DNA of 64,000 nucleotides from Glycomyces harbinensis (GCF_900101745.1 NZ_FNAD01000006.1:248001-312000), one strand, 5' to 3'; shown: positions 38,596 to 47,981, counted from the stretch's first letter. The notes: generated from the sequence alone by a model not told the origin. Numbers and translations: made by a program.

Positions 38596-40779
38596 CTATG
38601 ACTCGGGCGTGAGCCTGACCCGGCGCAGAAGCTGGGCGTTGAGGGCGACCACGATGGTGGAGGCCGACATCAGCACCGCGCCGACCGCGGGACTCAGCGT
38701 GATCCCGACTCCGGCCAGGACTCCGGCCGCGAGCGGGATCGCGACGATGTTGTAGCCCGCGGCCCAGCCGAGGTTCTCGATCATCTTGCGGTAGCCGGCC
38801 TTCGAGAGACGCCGTACGCCGCCGACACCGCGCGGATCCGAGGACGCCAGGACCACCCCGGCGGACTCGATCGCCACGTCGGTGCCCGCGCCGATCGCGA
38901 TGCCGACATCGGCCCGTGCCAGCGCGGGCGCGTCGTTGACCCCGTCCCCGACCATCGCCACGCGCAGTCCGCGTGCTTGCAGGTCCGCGACGGCCTGGTC
39001 CTTGTCGGCGGGCAGCACCTCGGCGAAGACCTCGTCGCGACCCTCGACGAAGCCGAGGTCCGCCGCGACCGCCTCGGCCACGGACCTGGCGTCGCCGGTG
39101 ATCATCGCGATCGTCTTCACGCCCTGGGCTCGCAGGTCGGCGATGGCCTGCTTGGCCTCGGGGCGGACCTCGTCCTCGAGGGCGATCGCGCCGAGCACCT
39201 TCGCCTCATCGTCGAGCGCGATGAGGTAGAGCACCGTCGCGCCCCGGCCCGACCAGGTTTCGATGTCGCCTTGCAGCTCGTTCGGCGCATCGGTGCCGAG
39301 CTCGCGCAGCAGCGCCGGACCGCCGACCGCGTATCGCTCGCCGTCCACCGTGGCTTCGACGCCTTTGCCGGTGCGGGAGCGGAAGTCGGAGGCGCGGGCG
39401 CTTTCGCCGTGCTCGCGGCCGCGGTGGGCGACGATCGCGCGGGCGAGCGGGTGCTCGGAGTCCGACTCGACCGCCGCGGCCAGGTGGAGCACCTCGTCTC
39501 GGTCGGCGCCTGCGGCTCCACTGACGCCGGCGACGGTGTGCTCGCCCTTGGTCAGCGTCCCGGTCTTGTCGAACAGGACGGCGTCCACCGTGCGCATCCG
39601 CTCGATCGCGAGCCGGTCCTTCACCAGGATGCCGGCCTTGGCCGAGACGGCCGTGGTGATCGAGATGACCAGCGGGATCGCCAGGCCGAGCGCGTGGGGG
39701 CAGGCGATGACCAGGACGGTGACGGTGCGGACGACGGCCGAGGTCGTGTCGCCCAGGAGCGACCAGACCGCGAACGTGATCGCGCCGGCGGCCATGGCGA
39801 TGTAGAACAGCAGGGCCGCGAACCGGTCGGCCAGCACTTGGCCGCGGCCGCGGGACTCCTGCGCGGCCGAGACGAGGCGCTGGATGCCGGCCAGGGCGGT
39901 GTCGTCGCCGACCGCGTCGACGCGCACGCGGATCGCCGAGTCGGTGGCGACGGTGCCGGCCACGACCCGCTCGCCCGCGCTCCGAGGCACGGGGCGGGAC
40001 TCGCCGGTGATCATCGACTCGTCCATCTCGGCTTCGCCGTCGACGACCTCGCCGTCGGCCGGAACACGGGACCCGGAGCGGACCAGCACCACGTCGCCGA
40101 CCCCGAGTTCGGCCGCGGGAACGGTCTCGGTCGAACCGTCCTCGGCGATGCGCTCGGCCTCGTCGGGCAGCAGTGCCGCGAGCGCGGCGAGCGCGCCTCG
40201 GGCTTGGCCGATGGCCTTCATCTCCTGCCAGTGGCCGAGCAGCATGATCGACACCAGCGCACCGAGCTCCCACCAGAACTCGAGGTCGAAGAACCCGAGA
40301 CTGGTTGCGAGCGAAGCGATGTAGGCGACGGTGATCGCCGTGGCGATCAAGAGCATCATGCCGGGCGCCCGGTCGCGGACCTCGCGGACGCCGCCCGCGA
40401 GGAACGGCCAGCCGCCGTAGAAGAACACGAACGTGCCGAGCACGGGCCCGACGAGGTCCATGCCGGGTAGGTCGAGCGTGTACCCGAACCAGTCCATGAT
40501 CATGGGGCTGGTGACGACCAGGGGAATCGTCAGGACCAGGCTGAGCCAGAACTTGCGCCGGAACGCCTCGGGGTCGTGCCCGGCGTGCTTGTCATGGCCG
40601 CCGTGGCCCTCGTGCGCGCCGTGCGACCCGTGGGCCCGGGGCTGCTCGGCCGCGACGGCGCCACCGTGCGACGTGTGACCGCCGTGCTCGCCATGGCCGC
40701 CGTGACCGGCGTGGTCGGTCTCGTGGCCCTGGTGTCCCTGGTGCCCCTCGTCGTCACCGTGGGCGTGATGACCGCTCAC
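38596..40779 (-). CDS. Copper-type P1B ATPase with His-rich N-terminus (CopB-like)
   Basis: A 727-residue heavy-metal exporter. Residues 1-68 are extremely His/Gly-rich (HGGHGEHGGHTSHGG-like runs) and replace the CxxC metal-binding domain. The membrane metal site is CPH (360-362) in VLVIACPHALGLAIPL, which with the His-rich head marks the CopB subclass (Cu, possibly Ag). Catalytic motifs are TGES (258-261), DKTGTLT with phosphorylated Asp404, SEHPLARAI and MVGDGVNDAPAL. It pumps copper out at the cost of ATP. A CsoR-like operator (40818-40836) lies just upstream, so copper induction is likely. Confidence 0.92.
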   Translation of the reverse strand: MSGHHAHGDDEGHQGHQGHETDHAGHGGHGEHGGHTSHGGAVAAEQPRAHGSHGAHEGHGGHDKHAGHDPEAFRRKFWLSLVLTIPLVVTSPMIMDWFGYTLDLPGMDLVGPVLGTFVFFYGGWPFLAGGVREVRDRAPGMMLLIATAITVAYIASLATSLGFFDLEFWWELGALVSIMLLGHWQEMKAIGQARGALAALAALLPDEAERIAEDGSTETVPAAELGVGDVVLVRSGSRVPADGEVVDGEAEMDESMITGESRPVPRSAGERVVAGTVATDSAIRVRVDAVGDDTALAGIQRLVSAAQESRGRGQVLADRFAALLFYIAMAAGAITFAVWSLLGDTTSAVVRTVTVLVIACPHALGLAIPLVISITTAVSAKAGILVKDRLAIERMRTVDAVLFDKTGTLTKGEHTVAGVSGAAGADRDEVLHLAAAVESDSEHPLARAIVAHRGREHGESARASDFRSRTGKGVEATVDGERYAVGGPALLRELGTDAPNELQGDIETWSGRGATVLYLIALDDEAKVLGAIALEDEVRPEAKQAIADLRAQGVKTIAMITGDARSVAEAVAADLGFVEGRDEVFAEVLPADKDQAVADLQARGLRVAMVGDGVNDAPALARADVGIAIGAGTDVAIESAGVVLASSDPRGVGGVRRLSKAGYRKMIENLGWAAGYNIVAIPLAAGVLAGVGITLSPAVGAVLMSASTIVVALNAQLLRRVRLTPES

Positions 40780-40817
40780 TTGAGGCTCCTTCCATGCGGT
40801 TGCTCCTCGGTCGGAGC

Positions 40818-40836
40818 ATATACCCCTAGGGGGTAT
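40818..40836. promoter_or_regulatory. CsoR-type copper operator
   Basis: ATATACCCCTAGGGGGTAT contains TACCCC-TAG-GGGGTA, matching the GC-rich CsoR operator pattern flanked by TA steps. It lies 39 bp upstream of the copper ATPase start. No csoR gene is seen in this window. Confidence 0.75.
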
Positions 40837-40961
40837 CTTCCAAACCGGTCCGGCCTCTCCGTTCCGGGCCTGCGCGGCGAGCCCAATGCATCGATCGATG
40901 GAAATAGCTCAAGCTGCCGGCGGCAGGGTCTTGCCTTTCCGGACCGGGTGCGTCACACTCA

Positions 40962-40976
40962 TGGCACCAGATGCCA
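40962..40976. promoter_or_regulatory. Dyad upstream of MFS/carboxylesterase operon
   Basis: TGGCA-CCAGA-TGCCA is an inverted repeat 54 bp before the MFS start. It may be an operator; no regulator gene is adjacent. The rest of the 40837-41030 gap shows nothing definite. Confidence 0.35.
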
Positions 40977-41030
40977 AAGTGTCGACCAAACTGCGGCACG
41001 GCGTGCCACTCAATGTCGAGAGGACCCCTC

Positions 41031-42389
41031 ATGACCCAGCCGCAAGCGGCGGCCCGCGGCGACGCACTGCACCGCGCCGCCACCAGAAAAGCCCTGACCC
41101 ACCTCCTGCCACTCCTCTGCCTCGCCTACTTCATGGCCTTCGTCGACCGCACGAACGTCGGCCTCGCCAAGACCCAGCTCGAAGCCGACGTCGGCATCGG
41201 CGCCGCCGCCTACGGACTCGGCGCCGGCATCTTCTTCCTGAGCTACGCCCTGCTCGAAGTCCCCAGCAACCTGATCATGCACCGAGTCGGCCCCCGGGTC
41301 TGGATCACCCGCATCGCCATCACCTGGGGCGCCCTGACCGCCTGCATGGCCCTCGTCCAAGGCGACATGAGCTTCTACGCCATCCGCTTCCTGCTCGGCG
41401 CCGCCGAAGCGGGCCTGTTCCCCGCGCTCATGTACATCATCACGGTCTGGTTCGCCCAGTCCCAGCGCGCCACCATGGTCGGCCTGCTCTACATGGCCGT
41501 CTGCCTCGGCCTCGCCATCGGCAGCCCGCTCGGCGGCGCGCTCATGGAGATGAGCGGCACCGGCGGCCTCCACGGCTGGCAGTGGATGTTCCTCCTCGAA
41601 GGCGGGTTCACCATCCTCGTCGGACTCGCCATCTGGCGACTGCTGCCCGACAAGCCCTCCGAAGCCACATGGCTCACTCCTGAAGAGGCCGCGATCCTCG
41701 AAGACCGCGCCCGCGTCCCCACCGCCCCCGACCACCCCACCCTGCGCGGCAACGTCAAGGTCGCGTTCGGCCGGCCGTTCATCCTCGCGCTCGCGACCGT
41801 CTACTTCGCCAACCAGATCGCCTCGGTCGCCATCCAGTACAACTTCCCCTCGATCGTCGAGAGCATCGACATCACCCGCCCCTTCCTCATCGGCCTGGTC
41901 TCCGGCAGCGTCGGCATCGCGGCCCTGCTGGGCGTGATCGCCATCCCGGCCGTCCAACGCCGCGTGCGCAACGAGGTCGCGGTGATCATCTGGTGCTCCC
42001 TCGGCACCGCCGCCTCCGCGGTCGCCTACGTCCTCGTCACCGCCCCCGTCGCCCGCATCCTCCTGATCGACCTCGCGATGTTCTTCCTCATCGGCGTCCT
42101 CCCCATCTACTGGTCGGTCGCCCAGCAGCGCATGCAGGGACTCATGGCCGCCGCGGGCCTCGCCTTCATCAACACCATCGGGCTCATGGGCGGCTTCCTC
42201 GGCCCCTACCTCTACGGCTGGTCCGAAGCCGCCTCGGGCGCGGCCAGATCCGCCTGGATCGTCCTCGTCGGCTCCTCGCTCCTCGGCGTCGCCCTCGTCC
42301 CGATCCTGCACCGCACCGTCCGGCGCGAAGACCGCGCGGCGCAAGCCCGCACCGCCCGGACCGCGGCGACCACCGGGAGCGACGCATGA
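41031..42389 (+). CDS. MFS anion:cation symporter (ACS family)
   Basis: A 452-residue, twelve-segment transporter. LCLAYFMAFVDRTNVGLAKT is the hallmark first segment of the ACS family (glucarate, phthalate, tartrate, 4-hydroxyphenylacetate carriers), with LGAAEAGLFPALMYIITVWF and LEVPSNLIMHRVGPRVWITR also typical. It imports an organic acid anion with protons. ATG at 41031 follows GAGAGGA. It overlaps the secreted carboxylesterase gene by four bases, suggesting that the esterase frees the acid outside and this protein takes it up. Confidence 0.9.
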   Translation: MTQPQAAARGDALHRAATRKALTHLLPLLCLAYFMAFVDRTNVGLAKTQLEADVGIGAAAYGLGAGIFFLSYALLEVPSNLIMHRVGPRVWITRIAITWGALTACMALVQGDMSFYAIRFLLGAAEAGLFPALMYIITVWFAQSQRATMVGLLYMAVCLGLAIGSPLGGALMEMSGTGGLHGWQWMFLLEGGFTILVGLAIWRLLPDKPSEATWLTPEEAAILEDRARVPTAPDHPTLRGNVKVAFGRPFILALATVYFANQIASVAIQYNFPSIVESIDITRPFLIGLVSGSVGIAALLGVIAIPAVQRRVRNEVAVIIWCSLGTAASAVAYVLVTAPVARILLIDLAMFFLIGVLPIYWSVAQQRMQGLMAAAGLAFINTIGLMGGFLGPYLYGWSEAASGAARSAWIVLVGSSLLGVALVPILHRTVRREDRAAQARTARTAATTGSDA

Positions 42390-44032
42390 ACACGCGACGA
42401 CTCCTCACCGCGATCACCGCAGCGCTGGCACTCGTGCTCGCACCGGCCGCCGCCGCGGTGGCCGACCGCGGCGACGGACACGGCGGCGCGTCCCCGGTCC
42501 TGCGGCACACCACCCTCGGCCCCGTCCTCGGCATCGACGACCACCGCGGCAGCGGCACCTACTCGTGGCTCGGCATCCCGTACGCCGAGCCGCCGGTGGA
42601 CGACCTCCGCTGGCGGGCCACCGTGCCCCACAGCCCCTGGCGGTCCGTCCTCGACGCCGACGAGTACGGGGACGGCTGCGCCCAGCCGGGCCGGTTCTTC
42701 AGCCCGTCGCCCGACGGCCCGCACTACGACCTGGAGGTCCGCGACGGCCTCGGCAAGCCGGTGGGGGAGGAGGACTGCCTGACGCTCAACGTCTTCCGGC
42801 CCTCGACCGCGGCGAAGCACCTGCCGGTCATCGTGTTCGTCCACGGCGGCAGCAACGTCGTCGGCTACGCCGCCGACCCGATGTACGACGGGCGGGCGCT
42901 GGCCGAGGCGGCCGGAGCCGTGGTCGTCACCGTCAACTACCGCCTCGGCCTCTTCGGCTGGTTCGACGGGGTGCGGGAGGACACCGGCGACCCGCTGACC
43001 GACTCCGGGAACTTCGGACTGCTCGACCAGATCGAGGCGCTGCGGTTCGTCGACGACAACGCCCGCGCCTTCGGGGGCGACCCGCGCAACGTCACGATCA
43101 TGGGCGAGTCCGCCGGCGCGGTCAACGTGTGGGCGCTGATGGTCGCACCCGAGGCCCAGGGGCTCTTCGACAAGGCGATCCCGATGAGCGGCGGTCTGAG
43201 CACCGCGACTGTGGCGAGCGCGCACGCGTACGCGGAGAACCTGGCCTCCGCGGCGGCGACGGAGGCCGGGCTGTCCGGTCCCGAGGCCGGCGCGCCCCTG
43301 CTGGACGCGATGTCGGCCGACGAGCTCGTGGCGCTGGCGCTGCGGCACCGGCTCGACGCGACGCCGGCGGTCATCGCCGACGGGACGGTGATCCCGGCCG
43401 ATCCCTATGCCGCGCTGGGGGACGGGTCCCTGCGCGACGTCCCGGTCCTGGCCGGGAACACCATGGAGGAGGGCAAGCTGTTCGGCTCGGCCATCGGCGC
43501 CCACCGGCCGACCGACTACGAGCGCTTCACGATGCAGTACGAGTTCGATCCCGACGCTCCGACGGACTGGACCGCCGAGGACTTCCTCGTCGACCGGTAC
43601 CTGCCGGTGGACGCCCCGGGCGGGTGGAACGAGGCGTCGGACCAGCTGACCGAGCTGGTGTTCATGGGCATCGCCGAGAACTCGATGAACGCGCTCCAGG
43701 ACAGCGGCAACCGGAACGTCTACTACTACCAGTTCGCCTGGAACAACGAGCCGGAACCGTTCGACGACGTCTACGGAGCCGTCCACGCCATGGACCTGCC
43801 GTTCGTGTTCGGGAACTTCGGCCAGAGCGTGTTCTCCTACGCGTTCAGCGAGGCCAACGCGCCCGGCCGGCTCGCGCTGTCCGGCCAGATGATCGGCGCG
43901 GTGCGCCAGTTCATCCGGACCGGCAGCCCGCAGTCCTGGACGCTCCCGGTCCGATGGGCCCAGTGGCCCGCCAGCGTCGTGTTCGACGCCGACGACCACC
44001 GGGCGCGGATCACCACCGGCGAGTTCGGCTGA
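42386..44032 (+). CDS. Secreted type-B carboxylesterase
   Basis: A 548-residue esterase with a clear signal peptide (RRLLTAITAALALVLAPAAA, cleavage near AVA-DR). Family markers are WLGIPYAEPPVDDLRW, EDCLTLNVFRP, FVHGGSN (oxyanion hole), GESAGAVNVW with nucleophile Ser242, and GAVHAMDLPFVFGN with catalytic His467. It hydrolyses carboxylic esters outside the cell. Coupled to the ACS symporter (ATGA overlap), it may act on esters of aromatic or sugar acids. A GC-rich hairpin follows the stop. Confidence 0.9.
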   Translation: MNTRRLLTAITAALALVLAPAAAAVADRGDGHGGASPVLRHTTLGPVLGIDDHRGSGTYSWLGIPYAEPPVDDLRWRATVPHSPWRSVLDADEYGDGCAQPGRFFSPSPDGPHYDLEVRDGLGKPVGEEDCLTLNVFRPSTAAKHLPVIVFVHGGSNVVGYAADPMYDGRALAEAAGAVVVTVNYRLGLFGWFDGVREDTGDPLTDSGNFGLLDQIEALRFVDDNARAFGGDPRNVTIMGESAGAVNVWALMVAPEAQGLFDKAIPMSGGLSTATVASAHAYAENLASAAATEAGLSGPEAGAPLLDAMSADELVALALRHRLDATPAVIADGTVIPADPYAALGDGSLRDVPVLAGNTMEEGKLFGSAIGAHRPTDYERFTMQYEFDPDAPTDWTAEDFLVDRYLPVDAPGGWNEASDQLTELVFMGIAENSMNALQDSGNRNVYYYQFAWNNEPEPFDDVYGAVHAMDLPFVFGNFGQSVFSYAFSEANAPGRLALSGQMIGAVRQFIRTGSPQSWTLPVRWAQWPASVVFDADDHRARITTGEFG

Positions 44033-44038
44033 CGCGCG

Positions 44039-44086
44039 GCGCGCGGGGCGTCCGGAAGCATCACCGCGACCGGGCCCCCCGCGCGC
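44039..44086 (+). terminator. GC hairpin after carboxylesterase, probable terminator
   Basis: GCGCGCGGGG (44039-44048) pairs with CCCCGCGCGC (44077-44086), a perfect 10-bp stem around a 28-base loop, followed by TTCTACACT. TACACT (44089-44094) could be the -10 box of the following TetR gene. Confidence 0.5.
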
Positions 44087-44134
44087 TTCTACACTGGCCG
44101 CAGGAAAACGACGACGAGACGACAGGGAGCCGCG

Positions 44135-44824
44135 GTGTCCGAACCGACCCGGGAGTCCAAGGACACCAAGTACCGCATCGCCGAGACCGCGATGGCCCTC
44201 TTCCTCGAGCAGGGCTACGAGACGGTGACCGTCGAAGCGGTCGCCGAGGCGTCGGAGGTCTCCCGCCGCACGGTCTTCCGGTACTTCGGCGGCAAGGACG
44301 AGCTGCCCTTCCCCGACCACTCGGGGCGGCTGCGACGACTGGAGAGCCACCTCAACGCCGCAGGGCCCGACGAGGACCCGGTCGAGGCCGTCATCGGCGG
44401 CACCGAGGCGTCGCTGCGCGACTTCCTCCAGCACCCGCAGCTCGTCTTCCGCCGGTACCGGCTCACCCGCCGCGTCCCCGAACTGCGCAACCGGGAGATC
44501 GTGGAGCACGAACGGTACGTGGCGATGACCTCGGCGTTCCTGCGCGGCCGCCTGGCGCCGGACGCGCCCGGGTTCCAGGCCATGGGCCTGGCCGCGCTCA
44601 TCGACGCGATGCACCGCTCCGCCCTCGGCGGCTGGGCGCGCAGCGAGGGCGCGACCGACGCCATGGCCGAGCTCCAGGCCGGCATGGCGTGGGTCCGCGG
44701 GCTGACCTCCGAGTTTGCGCACCCGAGTCCGGTGCGGCAGATGCTGCTCGCGACCCTGCCCGACACGCCCGAGGTGCGCCGGACGCTGACCGCCTTGCGG
44801 GACAGCGCCACCGAGCTCCCCTGA
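44135..44824 (+). CDS. TetR-family transcriptional regulator
   Basis: A 229-residue regulator. The helix-turn-helix is IAETAMALFLEQGYETVTVE followed by VAEASEVSRRTVFRYFGGKDEL. The C-terminal domain (HPQLVFRRYRLTRRVPELRN) resembles the MftR-like C-terminal type common in actinobacteria. GTG at 44135 follows GGGAG. It ends two bases before the convergent TetR gene at 44827. No palindrome was found in its own short upstream region, and its target is unclear. Confidence 0.88.
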   Translation: MSEPTRESKDTKYRIAETAMALFLEQGYETVTVEAVAEASEVSRRTVFRYFGGKDELPFPDHSGRLRRLESHLNAAGPDEDPVEAVIGGTEASLRDFLQHPQLVFRRYRLTRRVPELRNREIVEHERYVAMTSAFLRGRLAPDAPGFQAMGLAALIDAMHRSALGGWARSEGATDAMAELQAGMAWVRGLTSEFAHPSPVRQMLLATLPDTPEVRRTLTALRDSATELP

Positions 44825-44826
44825 GG

Positions 44827-45492
44827 TCAGCGGCGGCTCGGCGCGACGAGCCGCTCCGCCAGGTCGGCGTTGAACCGGCCCAGCTCCTCGGGACTGTCGG
44901 GGCCGTCGGGGCGGTACCAGCGGGCGAGGTCGATCGCCAGCGAGATCAGCGCCCGAGTGGTGCGGTGGACGTCGAGGTCCGGGTCGAACCGGCCCGCGTC
45001 CACGCCCGCGGCGACCGCGAGCCGGAAGACCTCGTTGGTCTCGTGCCGGACGGCCAGCACCTCGGCGTAGTGCTCCTCGTCCAGCGCGCCCAACTCGTAC
45101 TGGCACACGCGGGCGACCACGTGGTGGCGCGCGTGGAACTGCGTGTAGCGCGACACCAGCTCCCGCAGGCGCGCAGTCGGATCGGAGGTGGGCGCGGCGG
45201 CGGTGAGGATGTCGCGGGCGCGCCGGTGGCCCAGGCTCACGATCGCGAACAGTGCGAGCTCCTTCGACGGGAAGTGCACGTAGAGCGCGGCGGGGCTCAG
45301 GTTCGCGCCCGAGGCGATGTCGCGCGTCGTCGTCCCGTGGAAGCCGTTCGCGGCGAAGGCGCGCACGGCGGAGAGCAGCAGGCGCCTGGGGACCTCCGCG
45401 TAGGACTCGGCGCCGGGCAGGTCGGCCGCCGCGAGCTCGGCGGCCGAAAGCGGCGCGGCGCGGGGCGCGGGCGGCGGTGGAACCTGGGGCAC
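44827..45492 (-). CDS. TetR-family regulator of the fatty-acid operon
   Basis: A 221-residue regulator. Its helix-turn-helix is LLSAVRAFAANGFHGTTTRD then IASGANLSPAALYVHFPSKE, close to KstR2/FadR-like TetR proteins of lipid catabolism. The C-terminal domain (TQFHARHHVVARVCQYELGA, RHETNEVFRLAVAAGVDAGR) is the TetR_C_33/KstR-type pattern. GTG at 45492 follows GGAGGGAG. Last gene of the minus-strand run, 38 bp after the acyl-CoA synthetase; it probably binds the palindrome at 49203 and senses an acyl-CoA. Confidence 0.88.
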   Translation of the reverse strand: MPQVPPPPAPRAAPLSAAELAAADLPGAESYAEVPRRLLLSAVRAFAANGFHGTTTRDIASGANLSPAALYVHFPSKELALFAIVSLGHRRARDILTAAAPTSDPTARLRELVSRYTQFHARHHVVARVCQYELGALDEEHYAEVLAVRHETNEVFRLAVAAGVDAGRFDPDLDVHRTTRALISLAIDLARWYRPDGPDSPEELGRFNADLAERLVAPSRR

Positions 45493-45530
45493 GATCGTCT
45501 CCCTCCGTGCGTGTCGGTGCGACGGCGACT

Positions 45531-47168
45531 CTACAAGGGCGCGCCGGGGTCGGCCTCGGCCCGGGCGCGCGAGCGCAGGACGTTCTTGGCCGCCTTCCCG
45601 GTCGAGGTCTTCGGGATGGCGTCGAGGACGACGAACCGGTCCGGGACCCACCACGACGCGAGGCGCCCCGCCAGGTGGCGGCGGAGCCCGGTCTCGTCGA
45701 TCTCGCTGCCGGGCAGGGGGACGACATAGGCGCAGGGCCGCTCGCCCCAGCGCTCGTCCTCCACGCCGACGACCGCGGCCTCCTGCACCAGCGGGTGGTC
45801 CATGAGCGCGTTCTCCAAGGCGACCGAGGAGATCCACTCCCCGCCCGACTTGATCATGTCCTTGGTCCGGTCCACGATCCTCAGGTACCCGTGCGCGTCG
45901 ATCGCGGCCACGTCGCCGGTGCGCAGCCACCCGTCCGCGGTGAACGCGGCCGCGCCGGCCTCCGCGCCGAAGTACCCGGCGGCGATCGTCGGGCCGGCCA
46001 CCTGGAGTTCGCCCGAGGCGACGCCGTCGTGCGCCACCGGCCGTCCCGCGTCGTCGACCACGCGGACCTCCACCAGGGGCACCGTGGGTCCGGGCAGGCC
46101 GACCAGCGCGCGGCGCTCGTCCCCGGCGAGGCCGTCCAGGTCCGAGACGACGCGGCCCGCGGCGACGAGGGGGCTGCACTCGGTCATGCCCCACGACCCG
46201 GTGATCGGGATGCCGACCTGCGCTTCCCATGCGCGCGAGAGGGAGTCGGGCAGTGCGCTGCCGCCGCTGACGACCGTCCGCAGCGCCGACAGGTCGTGCG
46301 AGGCGAGGAGCGGCACGAGGCCGCGCCAGATCGCGGGGACCCCGGCGGTGAACGTCACGCGGTGGCGTTCGAGCCTGTCCGCCAAGGCCTCCGGGGCCAT
46401 CGCCGGTCCGGGGAGCACGAGCGATGCGCCGGAGGCCAGCGCGGCGTAAGGCAGGCCCCAGGCGTTGACGTGGAACATCGGCACGATCGGCATCACCGTG
46501 TCCCGCTCGCTGATCGCGAGGGCGTCGGCGCCTAGGAGGGTGAGCGTGTGCAGCACGACGGACCGGTGGCTGTAGAGGACGCCCTTGGGCCTGCCGGTGG
46601 TGCCGGAGGTGTAGCAGAGCCCCGCGGCGTCGTCCTCGGCGACGACCGGCGACGGGGGCGGCTCGTGGTCCGCGGCGACCCTGCCGAGCAGCTCCTCGTA
46701 GTCGAGGACCCGCGGGTCGTCCGGAACGGGGCACGCGGCGCCGTCGTCCATGACGACGACGTGCCGCACGCTCGCGGCCGCCGCCACGAGCTCCCAGACG
46801 GCCGGCAGCAGCGACCGGTCGACGAAGACGACGTCGTCGCCGGCGTCGTCCAGGATGTGCGCCACGTCGTCGGCGAACAGGCGGTGGTTGACGGTGTGGA
46901 GCACCCGCCCGCCCGCGGGGACCCCCAGGTAGAGCTCGAGGTGGCGCTGCGTGTTCCACGCGAAGCTGGCGACGCGCGCCCCGGGCGGGACGCCGAGGAG
47001 GTCGAGCGCGGCCGACAGGCGCCAGGCCCTCGCGACGACCTCGCCCCAGGTCGCCGAGGTCTCGCCGCCGACCGTCCCGGTCACCACGGTCTTGCGCGCG
47101 AACATCCGCTGCGCCCGCCGCATCAGCGAGCCGATCTCCAGTGGACGGTCCTGCATCATGCCCTGCAC
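45531..47168 (-). CDS. Long/medium-chain acyl-CoA synthetase (FadD-like)
   Basis: A 545-residue AMP-forming ligase. CYTSGTTGRPKGVLYSHRS is the P-loop-like AMP motif, GSWGMTECSPLV the adenine motif, DGWLRTGDVAAIDAHGYLRI and DRTKDMIKSGGEWISSVALE the hinge and acyl motifs, and PKTSTGKAAKNVLR ends with the catalytic Lys. It activates fatty acids with ATP and CoA in the cytosol. GTG at 47168 follows GGGAGGA. Fourteen bases separate it from the reductase upstream. Confidence 0.92.
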   Translation of the reverse strand: MQGMMQDRPLEIGSLMRRAQRMFARKTVVTGTVGGETSATWGEVVARAWRLSAALDLLGVPPGARVASFAWNTQRHLELYLGVPAGGRVLHTVNHRLFADDVAHILDDAGDDVVFVDRSLLPAVWELVAAAASVRHVVVMDDGAACPVPDDPRVLDYEELLGRVAADHEPPPSPVVAEDDAAGLCYTSGTTGRPKGVLYSHRSVVLHTLTLLGADALAISERDTVMPIVPMFHVNAWGLPYAALASGASLVLPGPAMAPEALADRLERHRVTFTAGVPAIWRGLVPLLASHDLSALRTVVSGGSALPDSLSRAWEAQVGIPITGSWGMTECSPLVAAGRVVSDLDGLAGDERRALVGLPGPTVPLVEVRVVDDAGRPVAHDGVASGELQVAGPTIAAGYFGAEAGAAAFTADGWLRTGDVAAIDAHGYLRIVDRTKDMIKSGGEWISSVALENALMDHPLVQEAAVVGVEDERWGERPCAYVVPLPGSEIDETGLRRHLAGRLASWWVPDRFVVLDAIPKTSTGKAAKNVLRSRARAEADPGAPL

Positions 47169-47182
47169 GGTTCCTCCCGCCC

Positions 47183-47950
47183 TCACGCGACCGTCTGGCC
47201 GCCGTCGACGTACAGCGTCTGACCGGTGATGTACGAGGCCTCGTCGCTGGCGAGGAACGCCGCGGCCGCGGCGATGTCGTCGGGCCTGCCGACGCGCCCG
47301 ACCAGGTTGCCCTCGGCGGTGCGCTGCCGGAAGTCCTCGACGCTCAGCCCCAGCCGGGCGGCGGTCGCGTCCGTCATGTCGGTCGCCACGAAGCCCGGCG
47401 CGATGGCGTTGACGTTGACCCCGAAGGGCCCCAATTCGATCGCCAGCGTGCGGGTGAACCCCTGGACGCCCATCTTCGCGGCGGCGTAGTTCGCCTGCCC
47501 GCGGTTGCCCAGGGCCGAGATGCTGGAGAGGTTCACGATCTTGCCGTACCGCTGCGGGACGAAGCGGGCCTGCGCCGCCCTCGACATCAGGAACGCGCCC
47601 TTGAGGTGCACGCCGATGACCTGGTCCCAGTCGTCCTCGGACATCTTGAACAGCAGGTTGTCGCGGGTGATGCCGGCGTTGTTCATCAGGACGTGGAGTC
47701 CGCCGAGCTCGTCGACGGCGCGGGCGATCGCCTTGTCGGCGTCGGGCGCCGAGGTCACGTCGGCGCCGACGCCGATCGCCTTCGCGCCCTTCGCGAGCGG
47801 CAGTCCCGCGGCCGCTTCGGCCGCGGACGGCTCGTCCAGGTCGATGACGGCGACCGAGGCGCCCTCGGCGGCGAACCGCGCGGCCGAGGACAGTCCGATG
47901 CCGCGGGCGGCGCCGGTGATCGCGACGACGCGACCCTCGAAACGTCCCAT
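47183..47950 (-). CDS. SDR-family 3-hydroxyacyl-CoA dehydrogenase / 3-oxoacyl reductase
   Basis: A 255-residue short-chain dehydrogenase. VVAITGAARGIGLSSAARFA is the dinucleotide-binding loop, NNAG and the catalytic triad follow: Ser in IVNLSSISALG, and Tyr and Lys in ANYAAAKMG. FabG-like length and end (GQTLYVDGGQTVA). Between a thiolase and an acyl-CoA synthetase it more likely oxidises 3-hydroxyacyl-CoA in beta-oxidation than works in synthesis. ATG at 47950 is chosen because GAAGGAG lies five bases upstream. Confidence 0.9.
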   Translation of the reverse strand: MGRFEGRVVAITGAARGIGLSSAARFAAEGASVAVIDLDEPSAAEAAAGLPLAKGAKAIGVGADVTSAPDADKAIARAVDELGGLHVLMNNAGITRDNLLFKMSEDDWDQVIGVHLKGAFLMSRAAQARFVPQRYGKIVNLSSISALGNRGQANYAAAKMGVQGFTRTLAIELGPFGVNVNAIAPGFVATDMTDATAARLGLSVEDFRQRTAEGNLVGRVGRPDDIAAAAAFLASDEASYITGQTLYVDGGQTVA

Positions 47951-47981
47951 GTGCACTCCTTCGTGGAAGTTGACGTCCTGT

